The notes below the pieces were generated by a model that saw nothing but the letters and a program-made list of their open reading frames with translations, ran no database searches and was not told the DNA's origin. From Ideonella aquatica (lineage in GTDB: Bacteria; Pseudomonadota; Gammaproteobacteria; Burkholderiales; Burkholderiaceae_C), in contig NZ_JAGQDE010000001.1 in NCBI RefSeq assembly GCF_018069755.1, positions 372,001-436,000 on the forward strand: a stretch of DNA of 64,000 bases, written 5' to 3'. Each line of letters begins with the position of its first letter. The first letter of the stretch is position 1. Shown here one piece after another: positions 1 to 10,660 of this stretch. The position numbers were made by a program, and so were the translations under genes.

Positions 1-759
1 GCCCGCGGGCTCCGGCTCGCCCGCGCGGACCAGTGCTGCGACCCGGTTCTTCATGCCCTCGGTCTGTTCCTGCAGCATCGCCACACGGCCGTTGACCTGG
101 GCCATGTCGCTCAGGGCGGCTTCGCCGCGGCTGATCAGGCCCGCGCCCTGGCCGCGCAGCAATCCGGCCACCTCGGTCAGCGGCAGGGTGCGCTCAACCA
201 CCACGTCCATCAGGAAGTAGCTGGCCGCCTCGGGATCGAAGTACAACTCCGAGACTTCTCCGACCTGCGACACCAGCGTGCGCACGGCCTTGATCTGGGC
301 GGTGTGGGCGGCAAACACCTGGGCACGATCGCCCTCGCGTCGGCCCTGCGCCAGCGCGGCCAGGGAGGTGGCGATCGGGGGCCAGGCCTCGGCCAGTCCC
401 CACGCCTGCAGCGTGGTCTGTTCGCCCTGCATCGCCGCCAGCGCCTTGGTCAGATCGGCCCGCGTGGCCTGCAGCGCCGACTCCGCCGAGGCATTGCCGC
501 TCATCGCCAGATTGGTCTGGCCGCGGTGTTTCTGGGTCAGTACCGCCACATCCAGCAAGGCGGTGACGACGCGCGCGCCCTGGGCTTCGTTGCGGGCCAC
601 GGCCAGCTCTCGGCCGGTGTCGAGCAGTGTTCTGGCGATCAGGATCAGCAGCGGGACGGCGATCAGCGCCACGATCAGTGCCATCTTGGCAGGCAGCCGA
701 AGCTGGCGCATCACGGACACGGCCGGGCGCAGCAAGGATCCATCGGCAGCAAAGGACAT
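1..759 (-). CDS. Methyl-accepting chemotaxis protein, N-terminal part (cut by window edge)
   Basis: This is a membrane chemoreceptor that would pass a signal to CheA/CheW. The frame is open from the ATG at 759 to base 1, giving 253 residues without a stop, so the C-terminal signalling domain lies outside the window. Residues about 25-43 form one strongly hydrophobic helix after a basic N-terminus. A helical region follows that resembles a nitrate- or four-helix-type sensing domain (FDPEASYF-like stretch near residue 150). A GAGGGG purine run sits just upstream of the ATG. It follows ureD by 123 bases on the same strand with no sign of coupling. The chemoreceptor call is by general resemblance; the diagnostic signalling hairpin cannot be seen here. 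Confidence 0.6.
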   Translation of the reverse strand, partial: MSFAADGSLLRPAVSVMRQLRLPAKMALIVALIAVPLLILIARTLLDTGRELAVARNEAQGARVVTALLDVAVLTQKHRGQTNLAMSGNASAESALQATRADLTKALAAMQGEQTTLQAWGLAEAWPPIATSLAALAQGRREGDRAQVFAAHTAQIKAVRTLVSQVGEVSELYFDPEAASYFLMDVVVERTLPLTEVAGLLRGQGAGLISRGEAALSDMAQVNGRVAMLQEQTEGMKNRVAALVRAGEPEPAG

Positions 760-882
760 GTCAAAACCCCTCGGGCGCCGAGAACACGGCGAATGCGTGT
801 TTATCGCCCGACCGCTGCGCTCACGAACGCCCGAAAAGACGGGCCTGGACGCGTTTTACCGATGCACCCGCGGTGCCCGGGG

Positions 883-1713
883 TCAGAGTGCCCACAGGCG
901 TGGCGGGCACTCGGCCAGCGCCCACAGCCGCTGTCGCCAGGCGGCGCGCACGGCGCGGGCCAGCGTGAACAAGGCCTCGGTGCGCGGCGCCAGCGCGCGC
1001 AGCACGACCACCCCCTCATCGGCGGCGCTGGCACCGGCCTGGGCGGCCAGCGGCAGGCCGGCGATGCAGGTGCGCGCGTCCTCCAGCAGCTGTTCGCGCA
1101 GTGCGTCGCTGAAGCCGTTGCCGCTGGCGCACCACAGCGTGGCCAGGGCACGCTGTCCGGCCCAGCCGAGCGGCGAGTCCAGCAGCACCCGGTCGTCGGC
1201 GCTGATGCGCCCCCGCTCCAGCCAGCGGCCGCCAATGGACAGCGTCTGCTGCAGCTCGCCCCGCTCGAACGCCAGGTCGGCGGCCGGCAGGCCCAGGGCC
1301 AGCAGGTCCCAGCCGATCATCTGCGCGCCGGGTGCCAGGTCGAAGTGCAGCGCGTTGGCGGCCAGGCAGCCGCTGTAGGCAATGGTCTCCAGCGGCAGCC
1401 ACTCCAGCCGCGCACCGGCCGCCACGCGGGCCCGCAGTGTCTGCGTGGCCAGCGGACCGGCGCTGCGGTAGAAGCGGGTGGCGCCGGGGGTGGTGATCAG
1501 CGCGTGGGTGCCGGCGTCCAGTGTGGCCTCGATCAGCAGCTCGTCGCCGCCGACAATGCCGCCCGGCGGATGCACCAGCACGTGGTGGCAGATCGCATCG
1601 CCCTCAGGGTAGAGGCGCTGCAGCACGCGCAGCGGGCCCTCATGCCGATCGAGTGCGGTGGTGCGCTGGTTCTCGAGCCGGTAGTCGAGCCGCAGGTGGC
1701 CGCGCCAGCTCAT
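883..1713 (-). CDS. ureD: Urease accessory protein UreD (orphan copy)
   Basis: UreD (UreH) forms the UreD-UreF-UreG chaperone complex that loads nickel into apo-urease in the cytoplasm. The 276-residue length is normal. Family motifs are clear: PPGGIVGGD at residues 49-57 and TTPGATRFYRS at 74-84. The ATG overlaps the stop codon of the upstream DUF1631 gene (ATGA), so the two are probably translationally coupled. In most Burkholderiales ureD is followed directly by ureABC, but here the next gene on this strand encodes a chemoreceptor-like protein and no urease subunit is in the window. The family call is firm. Whether it serves a urease encoded elsewhere is inferred. Confidence 0.9.
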   Translation of the reverse strand: MSWRGHLRLDYRLENQRTTALDRHEGPLRVLQRLYPEGDAICHHVLVHPPGGIVGGDELLIEATLDAGTHALITTPGATRFYRSAGPLATQTLRARVAAGARLEWLPLETIAYSGCLAANALHFDLAPGAQMIGWDLLALGLPAADLAFERGELQQTLSIGGRWLERGRISADDRVLLDSPLGWAGQRALATLWCASGNGFSDALREQLLEDARTCIAGLPLAAQAGASAADEGVVVLRALAPRTEALFTLARAVRAAWRQRLWALAECPPRLWAL

Positions 1714-3479
1714 TCAGGCGCCGGCAGGCTGTCCACCGCGTCGCGCAGCCACTCGCCGGCCGGGATGGTGGTGATCAGGCCCTCGCCGCGCATGCGCTCC
1801 AGCACGCGGCGGCTGGTGCAGAACGGGGTGCCCTGGCGGCGGCTGAAGGCGTAGAACTGGCCGTTGTCGCTGATCCAGTCCAGGCGCACGGCGGTCCAGC
1901 GGCCTTGCAGGCTGGCACGGCACAGGTCATCGACCGCCAGGCCGGCCAGCCACTGCTGGCGGTCGCGCCAGGCCGGGGAGTCGGTGTTGTCGTCCATGGC
2001 CACCGGCACCGTGGCCAGGTCGGCATGGTGCAGCCAGGCCGAGGACTGGATGTCGGGCGAGCCTTCAACGGCGGTTGCGGCTGGATCCTGCGCACCCGGC
2101 GGCGGCCGGCGTGGCCAGGCCTTCAGCGCCACCCGCAGCTCGTCCAGCTGGCGCTGGATGCGCGCGGGCGCCTCGTCAATCGCCTGCAAGCCGTCCTGGG
2201 CCTCCAGCAGCAGGCAGTCGAGCGCTGCCGGTGTGGGTGGCCGGGGGGCGTCCATGGCTGCGGCATCCACCAGGGTGTCGATCAGGGTGGTCCAGCGGCG
2301 CGGACCCGGGGCGTCGACGCCGTCGCGGGCGCTGGTGCGGGCGATCACCCGGACCCAATCGCCCAGCAGGAACTGGGCGGCCTGGGGCAGCAGCTCGGTG
2401 CGCTGCAACTGTTCCACCACCTGGGCCTGGACCAGCGGCAGCAGTTCGGCGTGGCGCTCGGCCTGCTGCAGCTGCGCCACCGGGCCGGGATGCACCGGGT
2501 CCGGCAGCGAGGCGTTGGCCAGGCGCTCCAGGTGCACCCGGGCCTGTTCATAGTGGCGGCTCAGCAGGGGCTGGGGCGCGCGTTGCAGCGCATCCATCAG
2601 CGGCCGCAGGCGCTGGTGCAGGGCGATCTTGCCCGGTGCCTGGCCGGCCAGATCCAGTTGCGACAGCGCCACCAGGCGATCGGTCAGCAACCACAGCGGG
2701 TGGCTGGTGTCCTGCAGCAGCGCGGGGTCGGCGGCAGCGCTGGCCTGGGCCAGCGTGGACAGTACCTGGAGCAGCTCGCGCATGCCCTCGCCCAGGCGGG
2801 CGTGCTCCTGCAGCCGGTTGAACACGGCCCCCACCTGGCCGGGTGGGATCGGGCTGGCACCCGGCGTCGCGACGCCCACCCGCCCCGCACCGGGCGAGCG
2901 CCGCGCGGCCTGCGCGTGCTCGGCGGCGCGGGCGCCGGTGCTTTGCAGCCAGGCGCACTGGCGCTCGTAGGAGCGGGTGGCCTCGCGCACCAGGGCCGGG
3001 TGCAGCTCCTTGAGCAACTCCAGCCGCCGACCGGCGGTCGGTACGACCGCATGCAGCGCCCGGTCGAGGGTTTCGGTGAGCGTGGCGGCCTCCAGCAGCA
3101 CCGGGCTGGGATAGCCCAGGGCGTCGGTCTCGCGGTACCAGCGCAGGGCCAGCGCGCCCAGCTCGCGCAGCGCGAACTCGGCCTCGTGCTCGATCGCCTG
3201 CACGGCGCTGCGCAGCTGGATCGATTCATTGACCTCGTCGTCGCACAGCAATGACACGCCGCTGAGGGTCTCGACCACCACGCCGCCGATGGCGGTGTCC
3301 AGGCCGGCCTGGCGGGGCTGCAGCAGGGCCTCGCGCAGCTGGGCCTGCCAGGCCGGACGCAGCCCGGGTTGGGTGCGGGCGCTGCCGTCGAACAGGACCC
3401 GGTCAATCAGGTCCAGGGCTTCGTCCAGGCAGAACTGCCGCCAGGCGTGCAGGGCAGGGTCAACGTCGCGCAGGTCCAT
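1710..3479 (-). CDS. DUF1631-family protein of unknown function
   Basis: A 589-residue soluble, leucine- and arginine-rich, mostly helical protein. The overall pattern fits the DUF1631 family common in Beta- and Gammaproteobacteria, which has no established function. The N-terminal half is helical. A proline/glycine linker lies near residues 210-225. The C-terminal part ends in a compact segment with WISDNGQFYAF and CTSRRVLERM-like stretches, typical of the PilZ-like C-terminus of this family. I chose the ATG at 3479 because an earlier start would read back through the upstream permease gene. It begins 22 bases after the permease stop and overlaps ureD by ATGA, so it lies inside the transporter–ureD unit. 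Its role there is unknown. Confidence 0.65.
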   Translation of the reverse strand: MDLRDVDPALHAWRQFCLDEALDLIDRVLFDGSARTQPGLRPAWQAQLREALLQPRQAGLDTAIGGVVVETLSGVSLLCDDEVNESIQLRSAVQAIEHEAEFALRELGALALRWYRETDALGYPSPVLLEAATLTETLDRALHAVVPTAGRRLELLKELHPALVREATRSYERQCAWLQSTGARAAEHAQAARRSPGAGRVGVATPGASPIPPGQVGAVFNRLQEHARLGEGMRELLQVLSTLAQASAAADPALLQDTSHPLWLLTDRLVALSQLDLAGQAPGKIALHQRLRPLMDALQRAPQPLLSRHYEQARVHLERLANASLPDPVHPGPVAQLQQAERHAELLPLVQAQVVEQLQRTELLPQAAQFLLGDWVRVIARTSARDGVDAPGPRRWTTLIDTLVDAAAMDAPRPPTPAALDCLLLEAQDGLQAIDEAPARIQRQLDELRVALKAWPRRPPPGAQDPAATAVEGSPDIQSSAWLHHADLATVPVAMDDNTDSPAWRDRQQWLAGLAVDDLCRASLQGRWTAVRLDWISDNGQFYAFSRRQGTPFCTSRRVLERMRGEGLITTIPAGEWLRDAVDSLPAPE

Positions 3480-3501
3480 GGGCGCGATTGTGCCCAAGCC
3501 G

Positions 3502-4269
3502 TCAGTGCGACTGCGAGCCGCGGTGCGCCCAGGCCGTGGTGTGCTTCTCGATCCAGCTGAAGAGCTCGTACATGGCCATGGCCATCGCGCCCACCACCAC
3601 CAGGCCGGCAAAGGCCAGGCCCATTTGCATGGCGCTGCCGGCGCTGACCAGCAGGTAGCCGATGCCCTCGTTGGAGGCCTGCATCTCGGACACCGTGGTG
3701 CCCACAAACGCCAGCGTGATCGCCACCTTCAGGCTGCCAAAGAAGTAGGGCATGGAGCGCGGCAGACCGACCTTGGTCAGCACATCCCAGCGGCTGGCGC
3801 CCAGCACGCGCAGCACATCCTCGAGCTCGGGCTCCAGCGTGGCCAGGCCGGTGGCGATGTTCACGGTGATCGGGAAGAAGCTGATCAGGAAGGCGGTCAG
3901 GATGGCCGGGCCGATGCCGATGCCGAACCACACCACCAACACCGGCACGAAGGCCGCCTTGGGCAGCGCATTGAAGCCGGTCATCAGCGGATAGAAGGCG
4001 GTGTAGGCCACGCGCGAGCTGCCGATCAGGAAGCCCAGCAGCACACCCACCACGATGGCGATCGCGAAGCCCGCCATCGTCACCCAGAAGGTGCGCCAGG
4101 CATGGCCGGCGATGACTTCCTTGTATTCCAGCAACTGCTCCCAGATGCGCGCCGGGCTGGGGAAGATGAACTCGCTGACGTTGAAGGCGCTGCAGATCGC
4201 CTGCCAGACCAGCAGGATCAGCACCAGCAGCACCCAGGGTGACCAGGCTTCCAGGCTCTTGCGCGTCAT
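3502..4269 (-). CDS. ABC transporter permease, nitrate/sulfonate/taurine (SsuC/TauC) type
   Basis: Inner-membrane permease of an ABC importer, 255 residues with about six hydrophobic helices. The first helix (about residues 9-27) follows a short basic start, as in SsuC, TauC and ThiX. The cytoplasmic EAA loop that contacts the ATPase is recognisable around RVLGASRWDVLTKVGLP, roughly residues 155-172. Its ATG overlaps the ATPase stop by ATGA, which suggests coupled synthesis. The substrate cannot be read from the sequence. The divergent xanthine dehydrogenase genes and the downstream ureD make a nitrogenous compound such as a purine or pyrimidine derivative a reasonable guess, no more. Confidence 0.87.
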   Translation of the reverse strand: MTRKSLEAWSPWVLLVLILLVWQAICSAFNVSEFIFPSPARIWEQLLEYKEVIAGHAWRTFWVTMAGFAIAIVVGVLLGFLIGSSRVAYTAFYPLMTGFNALPKAAFVPVLVVWFGIGIGPAILTAFLISFFPITVNIATGLATLEPELEDVLRVLGASRWDVLTKVGLPRSMPYFFGSLKVAITLAFVGTTVSEMQASNEGIGYLLVSAGSAMQMGLAFAGLVVVGAMAMAMYELFSWIEKHTTAWAHRGSQSH

Positions 4270-5075
4270 TGGGCGATCTCCACGCCCTGCTTGCGCATCG
4301 CGCCGATGTGGCCGCGCAGCTCATGGACGATGTCGGTGAACTGCGGCGTGTAGGTGATCTCCAGGTCGCGCGGGCGCGGCAGGTCGATCTGGCGGCGCAC
4401 CACCATGCGGCCAGGGCTCTTGCTCATCACGTAGACGGTGTCGGCCAGGAAGACGCTTTCGCGCAGATCATGGGTGACCAGGATGACATTGAACTTCTGC
4501 GCCGCCTGCAGGTCGCGCAGCGTGCACCACAGCTCTTCGCGGGTGAACGCATCCAGGGCGCCGAAGGGCTCGTCGAGCAGCAGCATCTTGGGCTCATGGA
4601 TCAGCGCGCGGCAGATGCTGGCGCGCTGCTGCATGCCACCCGAGAGCTGCCAGGGGAACTTGTCCTCGTAGCCGCCCAGGCCCACGCTTTGCAGCAGGGC
4701 GCGGGCCTTGGCCTCGTACTCGGCCTTCTTCTGCTTGAAGCTGCTGCGGTAGGGCTCGACGATCTCCAGCGGCAGCATCACGTTGGCCACCGTGGTGCGC
4801 CAGGGCAGCAGGCTGGGGGCCTGAAAGGCCATGCCGGTGATCTTCAGCGGCCCGGTCACTTCCTTGCCGCCGATGATCACCGTGCCCTGGCTGGGCCGCT
4901 TCAGGCCGGTGGCCAGCTTCATGAAGGTGGACTTGCCGCAGCCCGAAGGCCCGACGATGGCGATGAACTCGCCCTCGTCGACCTGCAGGTGGATGTCCTC
5001 GACCGCGTAGTGGCCCTGGGCCAGCAGCTCGTCGTTGTAGGCGAGCCAGACCCCGTTGAAGTCGACGAAGGCCAT
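4266..5075 (-). CDS. ABC transporter ATP-binding protein, nitrate/sulfonate/taurine type
   Basis: Cytoplasmic ATPase subunit of the importer, 269 residues. Motifs are in order: Walker A GPSGCGKST at residues 42-50, a Q-loop near residue 85, the ABC signature LSGGMQQR at 144-151, Walker B LLLDEP at 165-170, and a switch histidine in VTHDLRE. I used the ATG at 5075 because the 34-residue extension from an upstream start would lie inside the binding-protein gene and has no ABC character. The start is 4 bases after the binding-protein stop. The stop overlaps the permease start. Family resemblance is to SsuB/TauB-like proteins. Confidence 0.92.
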   Translation of the reverse strand: MAFVDFNGVWLAYNDELLAQGHYAVEDIHLQVDEGEFIAIVGPSGCGKSTFMKLATGLKRPSQGTVIIGGKEVTGPLKITGMAFQAPSLLPWRTTVANVMLPLEIVEPYRSSFKQKKAEYEAKARALLQSVGLGGYEDKFPWQLSGGMQQRASICRALIHEPKMLLLDEPFGALDAFTREELWCTLRDLQAAQKFNVILVTHDLRESVFLADTVYVMSKSPGRMVVRRQIDLPRPRDLEITYTPQFTDIVHELRGHIGAMRKQGVEIAQ

Positions 5076-5079
5076 CAGC

Positions 5080-6114
5080 TCACTTCTTGGCGAAGATGTT
5101 GCGCTCGGCGGCGCTGGGCAGGAAGTTGCCGTTCCAGACCGCGTCAGGGTTGATGCGGCCCTTGGTCTGGAAGGCATCGGCCACCTGGCTGGCCATCAGC
5201 GCCAGGCGCGGCTTGCTGACCTCGCCAAAGGTCTCGGCCTTGGCGTCGGCGGTGGCCACCGAGGAGTCGATCGCCAGCTTCAGGCGCTTTTCCTCCAGAT
5301 CGGCGTTGATGATGCCGTCGCGCTCCTTGACCACCGCAATGGCGGCCTTCGGATCGGCGATCACCGCCTTGGCACCTTGGGTGAAGGCGCGCAGGAAGGC
5401 CTTGACCGCTTCCGGGTTCTTCTTCAGGAACTCCTCGCCGGCGATGATGACGTTGCCGTACAGCTTGACGCCGTGGGCCGGGTACATCATGACGTTGACG
5501 TCCTCAGCCTTGATGCCGCGCGCCTCCAGGTTCAGCAGGCTGGTGAAGTAGAAGCCGGTGATGGCATCGACATCGCCCTTGGCCAGCATGGTTTCGCGCA
5601 GCGGCGGGTCCATCGAGACCCACTCGACCTTGCCGATGCTGTTGGCCTTCTGGAAGATCGGGAAGGCGCGGCGGCCGGCGTCAAAGACCGGCGCGCCGAG
5701 CTTCTTGCCGGCGAGGTCGGCGGGGGTCTTGATGCCGCTCTTCTTGAGCGCGAACACCGCGGCCGGCGTGTTGTTGTAGACCATCATCACCGCCACCGGC
5801 TTGTTCGGCGCGGTGGGGTTGTTGGCGTGGAACTCCATCAGCGCCGACAGGTCGGCGAAGCCCATGTCGTAGGTGCCCGAAGCCACGCGGTTGACCGCGT
5901 TGCCCGAGCCGTTGCCGGCGTCGACCGTGACATTGAGCTTCTCGGCCTTGAACTGGCCCTTGGCCGCCGGCAGCAGGAAGAAAGCGCTGGGACCTTCGAA
6001 GCGCCAGTCGAGCTGGAACTTGACGGCCGTCTCCTGGGCGGCGGCAGGCAGGGCAGTGCCCAGCAGGCCGGCAAGGGCGGCCAGGGCGAGGATCGAGCGG
6101 CGGGCGAAGGTCAT
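5080..6114 (-). CDS. NMT1/THI5-like periplasmic substrate-binding protein
   Basis: First gene of the importer unit, 344 residues. A clear signal peptide (basic MTFARRS start, hydrophobic core, AAA before the likely cut at about residue 26) marks it as periplasmic. The mature part begins with a KFQLDW strand and contains GNGSGNAVNRVASGTYDMG and GKGDVDAITGF-like stretches typical of NMT1/SsuA-type binding proteins, which carry thiamine precursors, pyrimidines, nitrate or sulfonates. The exact ligand is not visible. It is divergent from xdhA across a 196-base gap that presumably holds both promoters; I saw no clear operator there. Confidence 0.88.
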   Translation of the reverse strand: MTFARRSILALAALAGLLGTALPAAAQETAVKFQLDWRFEGPSAFFLLPAAKGQFKAEKLNVTVDAGNGSGNAVNRVASGTYDMGFADLSALMEFHANNPTAPNKPVAVMMVYNNTPAAVFALKKSGIKTPADLAGKKLGAPVFDAGRRAFPIFQKANSIGKVEWVSMDPPLRETMLAKGDVDAITGFYFTSLLNLEARGIKAEDVNVMMYPAHGVKLYGNVIIAGEEFLKKNPEAVKAFLRAFTQGAKAVIADPKAAIAVVKERDGIINADLEEKRLKLAIDSSVATADAKAETFGEVSKPRLALMASQVADAFQTKGRINPDAVWNGNFLPSAAERNIFAKK

Positions 6115-6310
6115 GAAACAGGGCTCCAGAGGGTCATTCTTGAGGCGGGTGGACGGCGGCGGTCCGCGCGCATTGTCAACCAGACGCTGCTTGCATGATT
6201 CGTGCCCGCGTCAAGGATGCCTCGGTGTTCTCCCGAGGGGCATCGGCCACCGGGTGCCCAGCCACCCGATAATCCCGGGCCGATTCTTCTTTCCCAGCCG
6301 GAGCCGCTGC

Positions 6311-7785
<1,475 letters not shown>

Positions 7786-7789
<4 letters not shown>

Positions 7790-10140
7790 ACGCTCCCGAA
7801 TCCCTGAAGTCGCTGCTGCCCGCCGCCACCGGCCCGTTCTCCGGCAAGGAGGTGGCGCATGAATCGGCCGTGCTGCATGTCAGCGGCGAGGCCACTTTCA
7901 CCGACGACATCCCCGAGCTGCGCGGCACGCTGTACGCCGCGCTGGTGACCTCGCCCGTGGCGCATGGCCGGCTGACGGGGCCGCACAACGGTGTCGACAA
8001 GGCGGCGCTGCTGGCCGAGCACGGCGTGGTGGCCGTGTTCACTGCCGAGGACATCCCGGGCGAGAACAACTGCGGCCCGATCGTCCACGACGACCCCTTC
8101 CTGTGCCCGGGCGAGCTGAACTACCTGGGCCAGCCGGTGGCGGTGGTGGTGGCGCGCGAAATGGTCTATGCCCGTGAAGCCGCGCGCAAGGCCAAGCTGT
8201 CCATTGAGGAGCTGCCCGCGATCCTGACGATCGAGCAGGCACTGGAAGCCCAGAGCTGGGTCATGCCCAGCAAGACCGTGGTGCGCGGTGACGCCGCCGC
8301 CGCGCTGGCCGCCGCACCGCACCGGCTGTCGGGCAGCACCCGCACCGGCCAGCAGGAGCAGTTCTACCTGGAAGGCCAGGTCAGCTATGCGGTCCCGCGC
8401 GAAGACGGCCAGCTGACGATCTACACCAGCAGCCAGCACCCCGAGGGCAACCAGAAGGAAGCCGCCGCGGCGCTGAACCTGCAGACCAAGGACGTCGAGG
8501 TCATCTGCCGGCGCATGGGCGGCGGCTTTGGCGGCAAGGAGGGCAATGCCAGCATCTTCTCGCAAAGCGCCGCGCTGGCCGCGTTCCTGCTGAAGAAGCC
8601 CGTCAAGCTGCGTGCCTGCCGTGACGACGACATGCTGATCACCGGCAAGCGCCATGACTTCCGCATCGACTACGACGTCGGCTTCGACGACGCCGGCCGG
8701 GTGCTGGGCCTGGACCTGATGCTGGCCTCGCGCTGCGGCCCGACCATGGACTACTCGGGTCCGGTCAATGACCGCGCGCTGCTGCACATCGACAACACCT
8801 ACTACCTGCCCAACGTTCACGTGGTGGGTCACCGCTGCCGCACCCACACGCAAAGCAGCACCGCCTTCCGCGGCTTCGGCGGTCCGCAGGGCATGTTCGC
8901 GATCGAGACGGTGATGGACGAGATCGCCCGCCACCTGGGCAAGGACCCATTGGCGGTGCGCCGGGCCAACCTCTACCACGCCAGTGCCGACCCGGCCACG
9001 CTGACCACGCAGTACGGCCAGCAGATCGAGGACTGGGTGGGCGACCAGGTCATCGCCGAGGTTGAGGCCAAGGCCGACTATGCGGTGCGGCGCGCCGAGG
9101 TGGCGGCGTTCAATGCAGCGCACAAGACCGTCAAGCGCGGCCTGGCCTTGACGCCGCTCAAGTTTGGCATCAGCTTCACCGCCACGCTGCTGAACCAGGC
9201 TGGTGCGCTGGTCAACATTTTCAATGACGGCTCGGTGGCGGTGAACCATGGCGGCACCGAAATGGGGCAGGGCCTGAACACCAAGATCGCCCAGCTGGCG
9301 GCCGATGAGCTCGGCATCAGCGTGGCGAGGGTGCGGGTGACCGCCACTGACACGCTCAAGGTGCCCAACGCCTCGGCCACGGCCGCGTCCAGCGGCTTTG
9401 ACCTCAACGGCGCCGCCACCCGCCATGCCTGTGAACAGCTGCGGGCCCGCCTGGCGCCGGTGGCCGCCGAGGCCCTGGGCTGCACCGCCGAGCAGGTGGT
9501 GTTTGGCGGCGACGGCGTCAGCAGCCCGACCGGCCAGTTCCTGGACTTCAAGACCCTGGCCAACAAGGCCTGGGCGGCCCGCGTGGGCCTGAGCCAGACC
9601 GGCTTCTACCGCACGCCCGAGATTGGCTACGACCCGCTGAAGCTGCAGGGCCGGGCCTTCTACTACTACTGCTACGGTGCCTCGGTCAGCGAGGTCGAGC
9701 TCGACCTGCTGACTGGCGAATGGCGGCTGCTGCGCGCCGACATGGTCCACGACGTCGGCCGCTCGATCAACCCGGCCATCGACCGGGGCCAGATCGAGGG
9801 CGGATTCATCCAGGGCATGGGCTGGCTGACGATGGAAGAGTGCTTGTGGGACGCCAAGGGCAAGCTGCTGACCCATGGCCCCAGCACCTACAAGATCCCG
9901 GTCGCCTCCGACGTGCCCGAGCAGTTCAACGTCCACCTGTTCGACGGCCGCAACATCAAGCCCACGCCGTTCAACATCAAGGCCACCGGTGAGCCGCCGC
10001 TGATGCTGGGCCTGAGCGTGTTCTTCGCGCTGAAGGATGCGGTGGGCGCGGTCAGACCCGGGCCCGCGCCGGTGCCGCTGGTCAGTCCGGCCACGCCGGA
10101 GCGGCTGCTGCTGGCTGCCCAGGCGCTGCGCCGCGCCTGA
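7786..10140 (+). CDS. xdhB: Xanthine dehydrogenase large subunit (molybdopterin-binding)
   Basis: XdhB carries the molybdenum cofactor and the purine site; with XdhA it forms the cytoplasmic heterotetramer. It has 784 residues, normal for the bacterial subunit. Visible motifs are the cofactor loop MGGGFGGKE near residues 244-252, the EMGQGL loop with Q495 at 492-497, a DVGRSINPAID stretch, and the C-terminal GEPP motif whose glutamate (E736) fits the catalytic base of this family. The start overlaps the xdhA stop (ATGA). The C-terminus is complete, ending in an alanine/arginine-rich helix. Confidence 0.95.
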
Positions 10141-10249
10141 CCCCCACGATCGCAGGCGTTCTGGGCGCGCGGTAACGCTAGGATGTCAGGCTGCCGGAGG
10201 GGTCTTTGCCGGCCTCCTCCTGCCGACCTGCCTGCCCGGAGCCGCCCTC

Positions 10250-10564
10250 GTGAGCCTGCCCCCCGATCCCAGCGACGATCCCGATTCGCCGTCCGGCGTG
10301 CCGCCTGGCGCGCGGGCGCTGCAGGCGCGCTGGCGCATCCACTACGAGACCCAGGACGGCGGCGTCAGCGTGCGCACGGTGCAGATCTCGCACCTGCTGG
10401 AGCGCGGTCCGCGCCAACAGATCCTGGGCCACTGCGAGACCCGCGGCAAGGACCGCGCCTTCCGCATTGACCGCATCCGCCGCGCCTACGACCTGGACCG
10501 GGCCTGCCGGGTGGACGATCCGCTGGCCGATCTGCGCCGCGCCTGCGAGCAGGACGATCACTGA
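10250..10564 (+). CDS. Small WYL-domain-like protein
   Basis: A predicted 104-residue protein starting at GTG 10250. The central part reads WRIHYETQDG...ISHLLERGP...ILGHCETRGKDRAFRIDRI, which resembles the beta-rich WYL ligand-sensing domain (paired strands, then a Cys/Arg segment and an xRxFRLDRI end). The usual helix-turn-helix half is missing, so this is a solo WYL-like module. The first 25 residues are proline- and aspartate-rich and probably disordered. It lies 109 bases after xdhB and 96 before the Mrp gene, on the same strand. The start is uncertain: a longer frame exists upstream but overlaps xdhB. The regulatory role is inferred from the domain only. Confidence 0.55.
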   Translation: MSLPPDPSDDPDSPSGVPPGARALQARWRIHYETQDGGVSVRTVQISHLLERGPRQQILGHCETRGKDRAFRIDRIRRAYDLDRACRVDDPLADLRRACEQDDH

Positions 10565-10660
10565 GCGCGCAACCCGTGCCGGAGGGCCCGGCGCGGGGCA
10601 GGGTATCGGCCCTGGGCTAGACTGCGCCGCGTCCCACCCCATCCACGCTCCGAACTCCCC

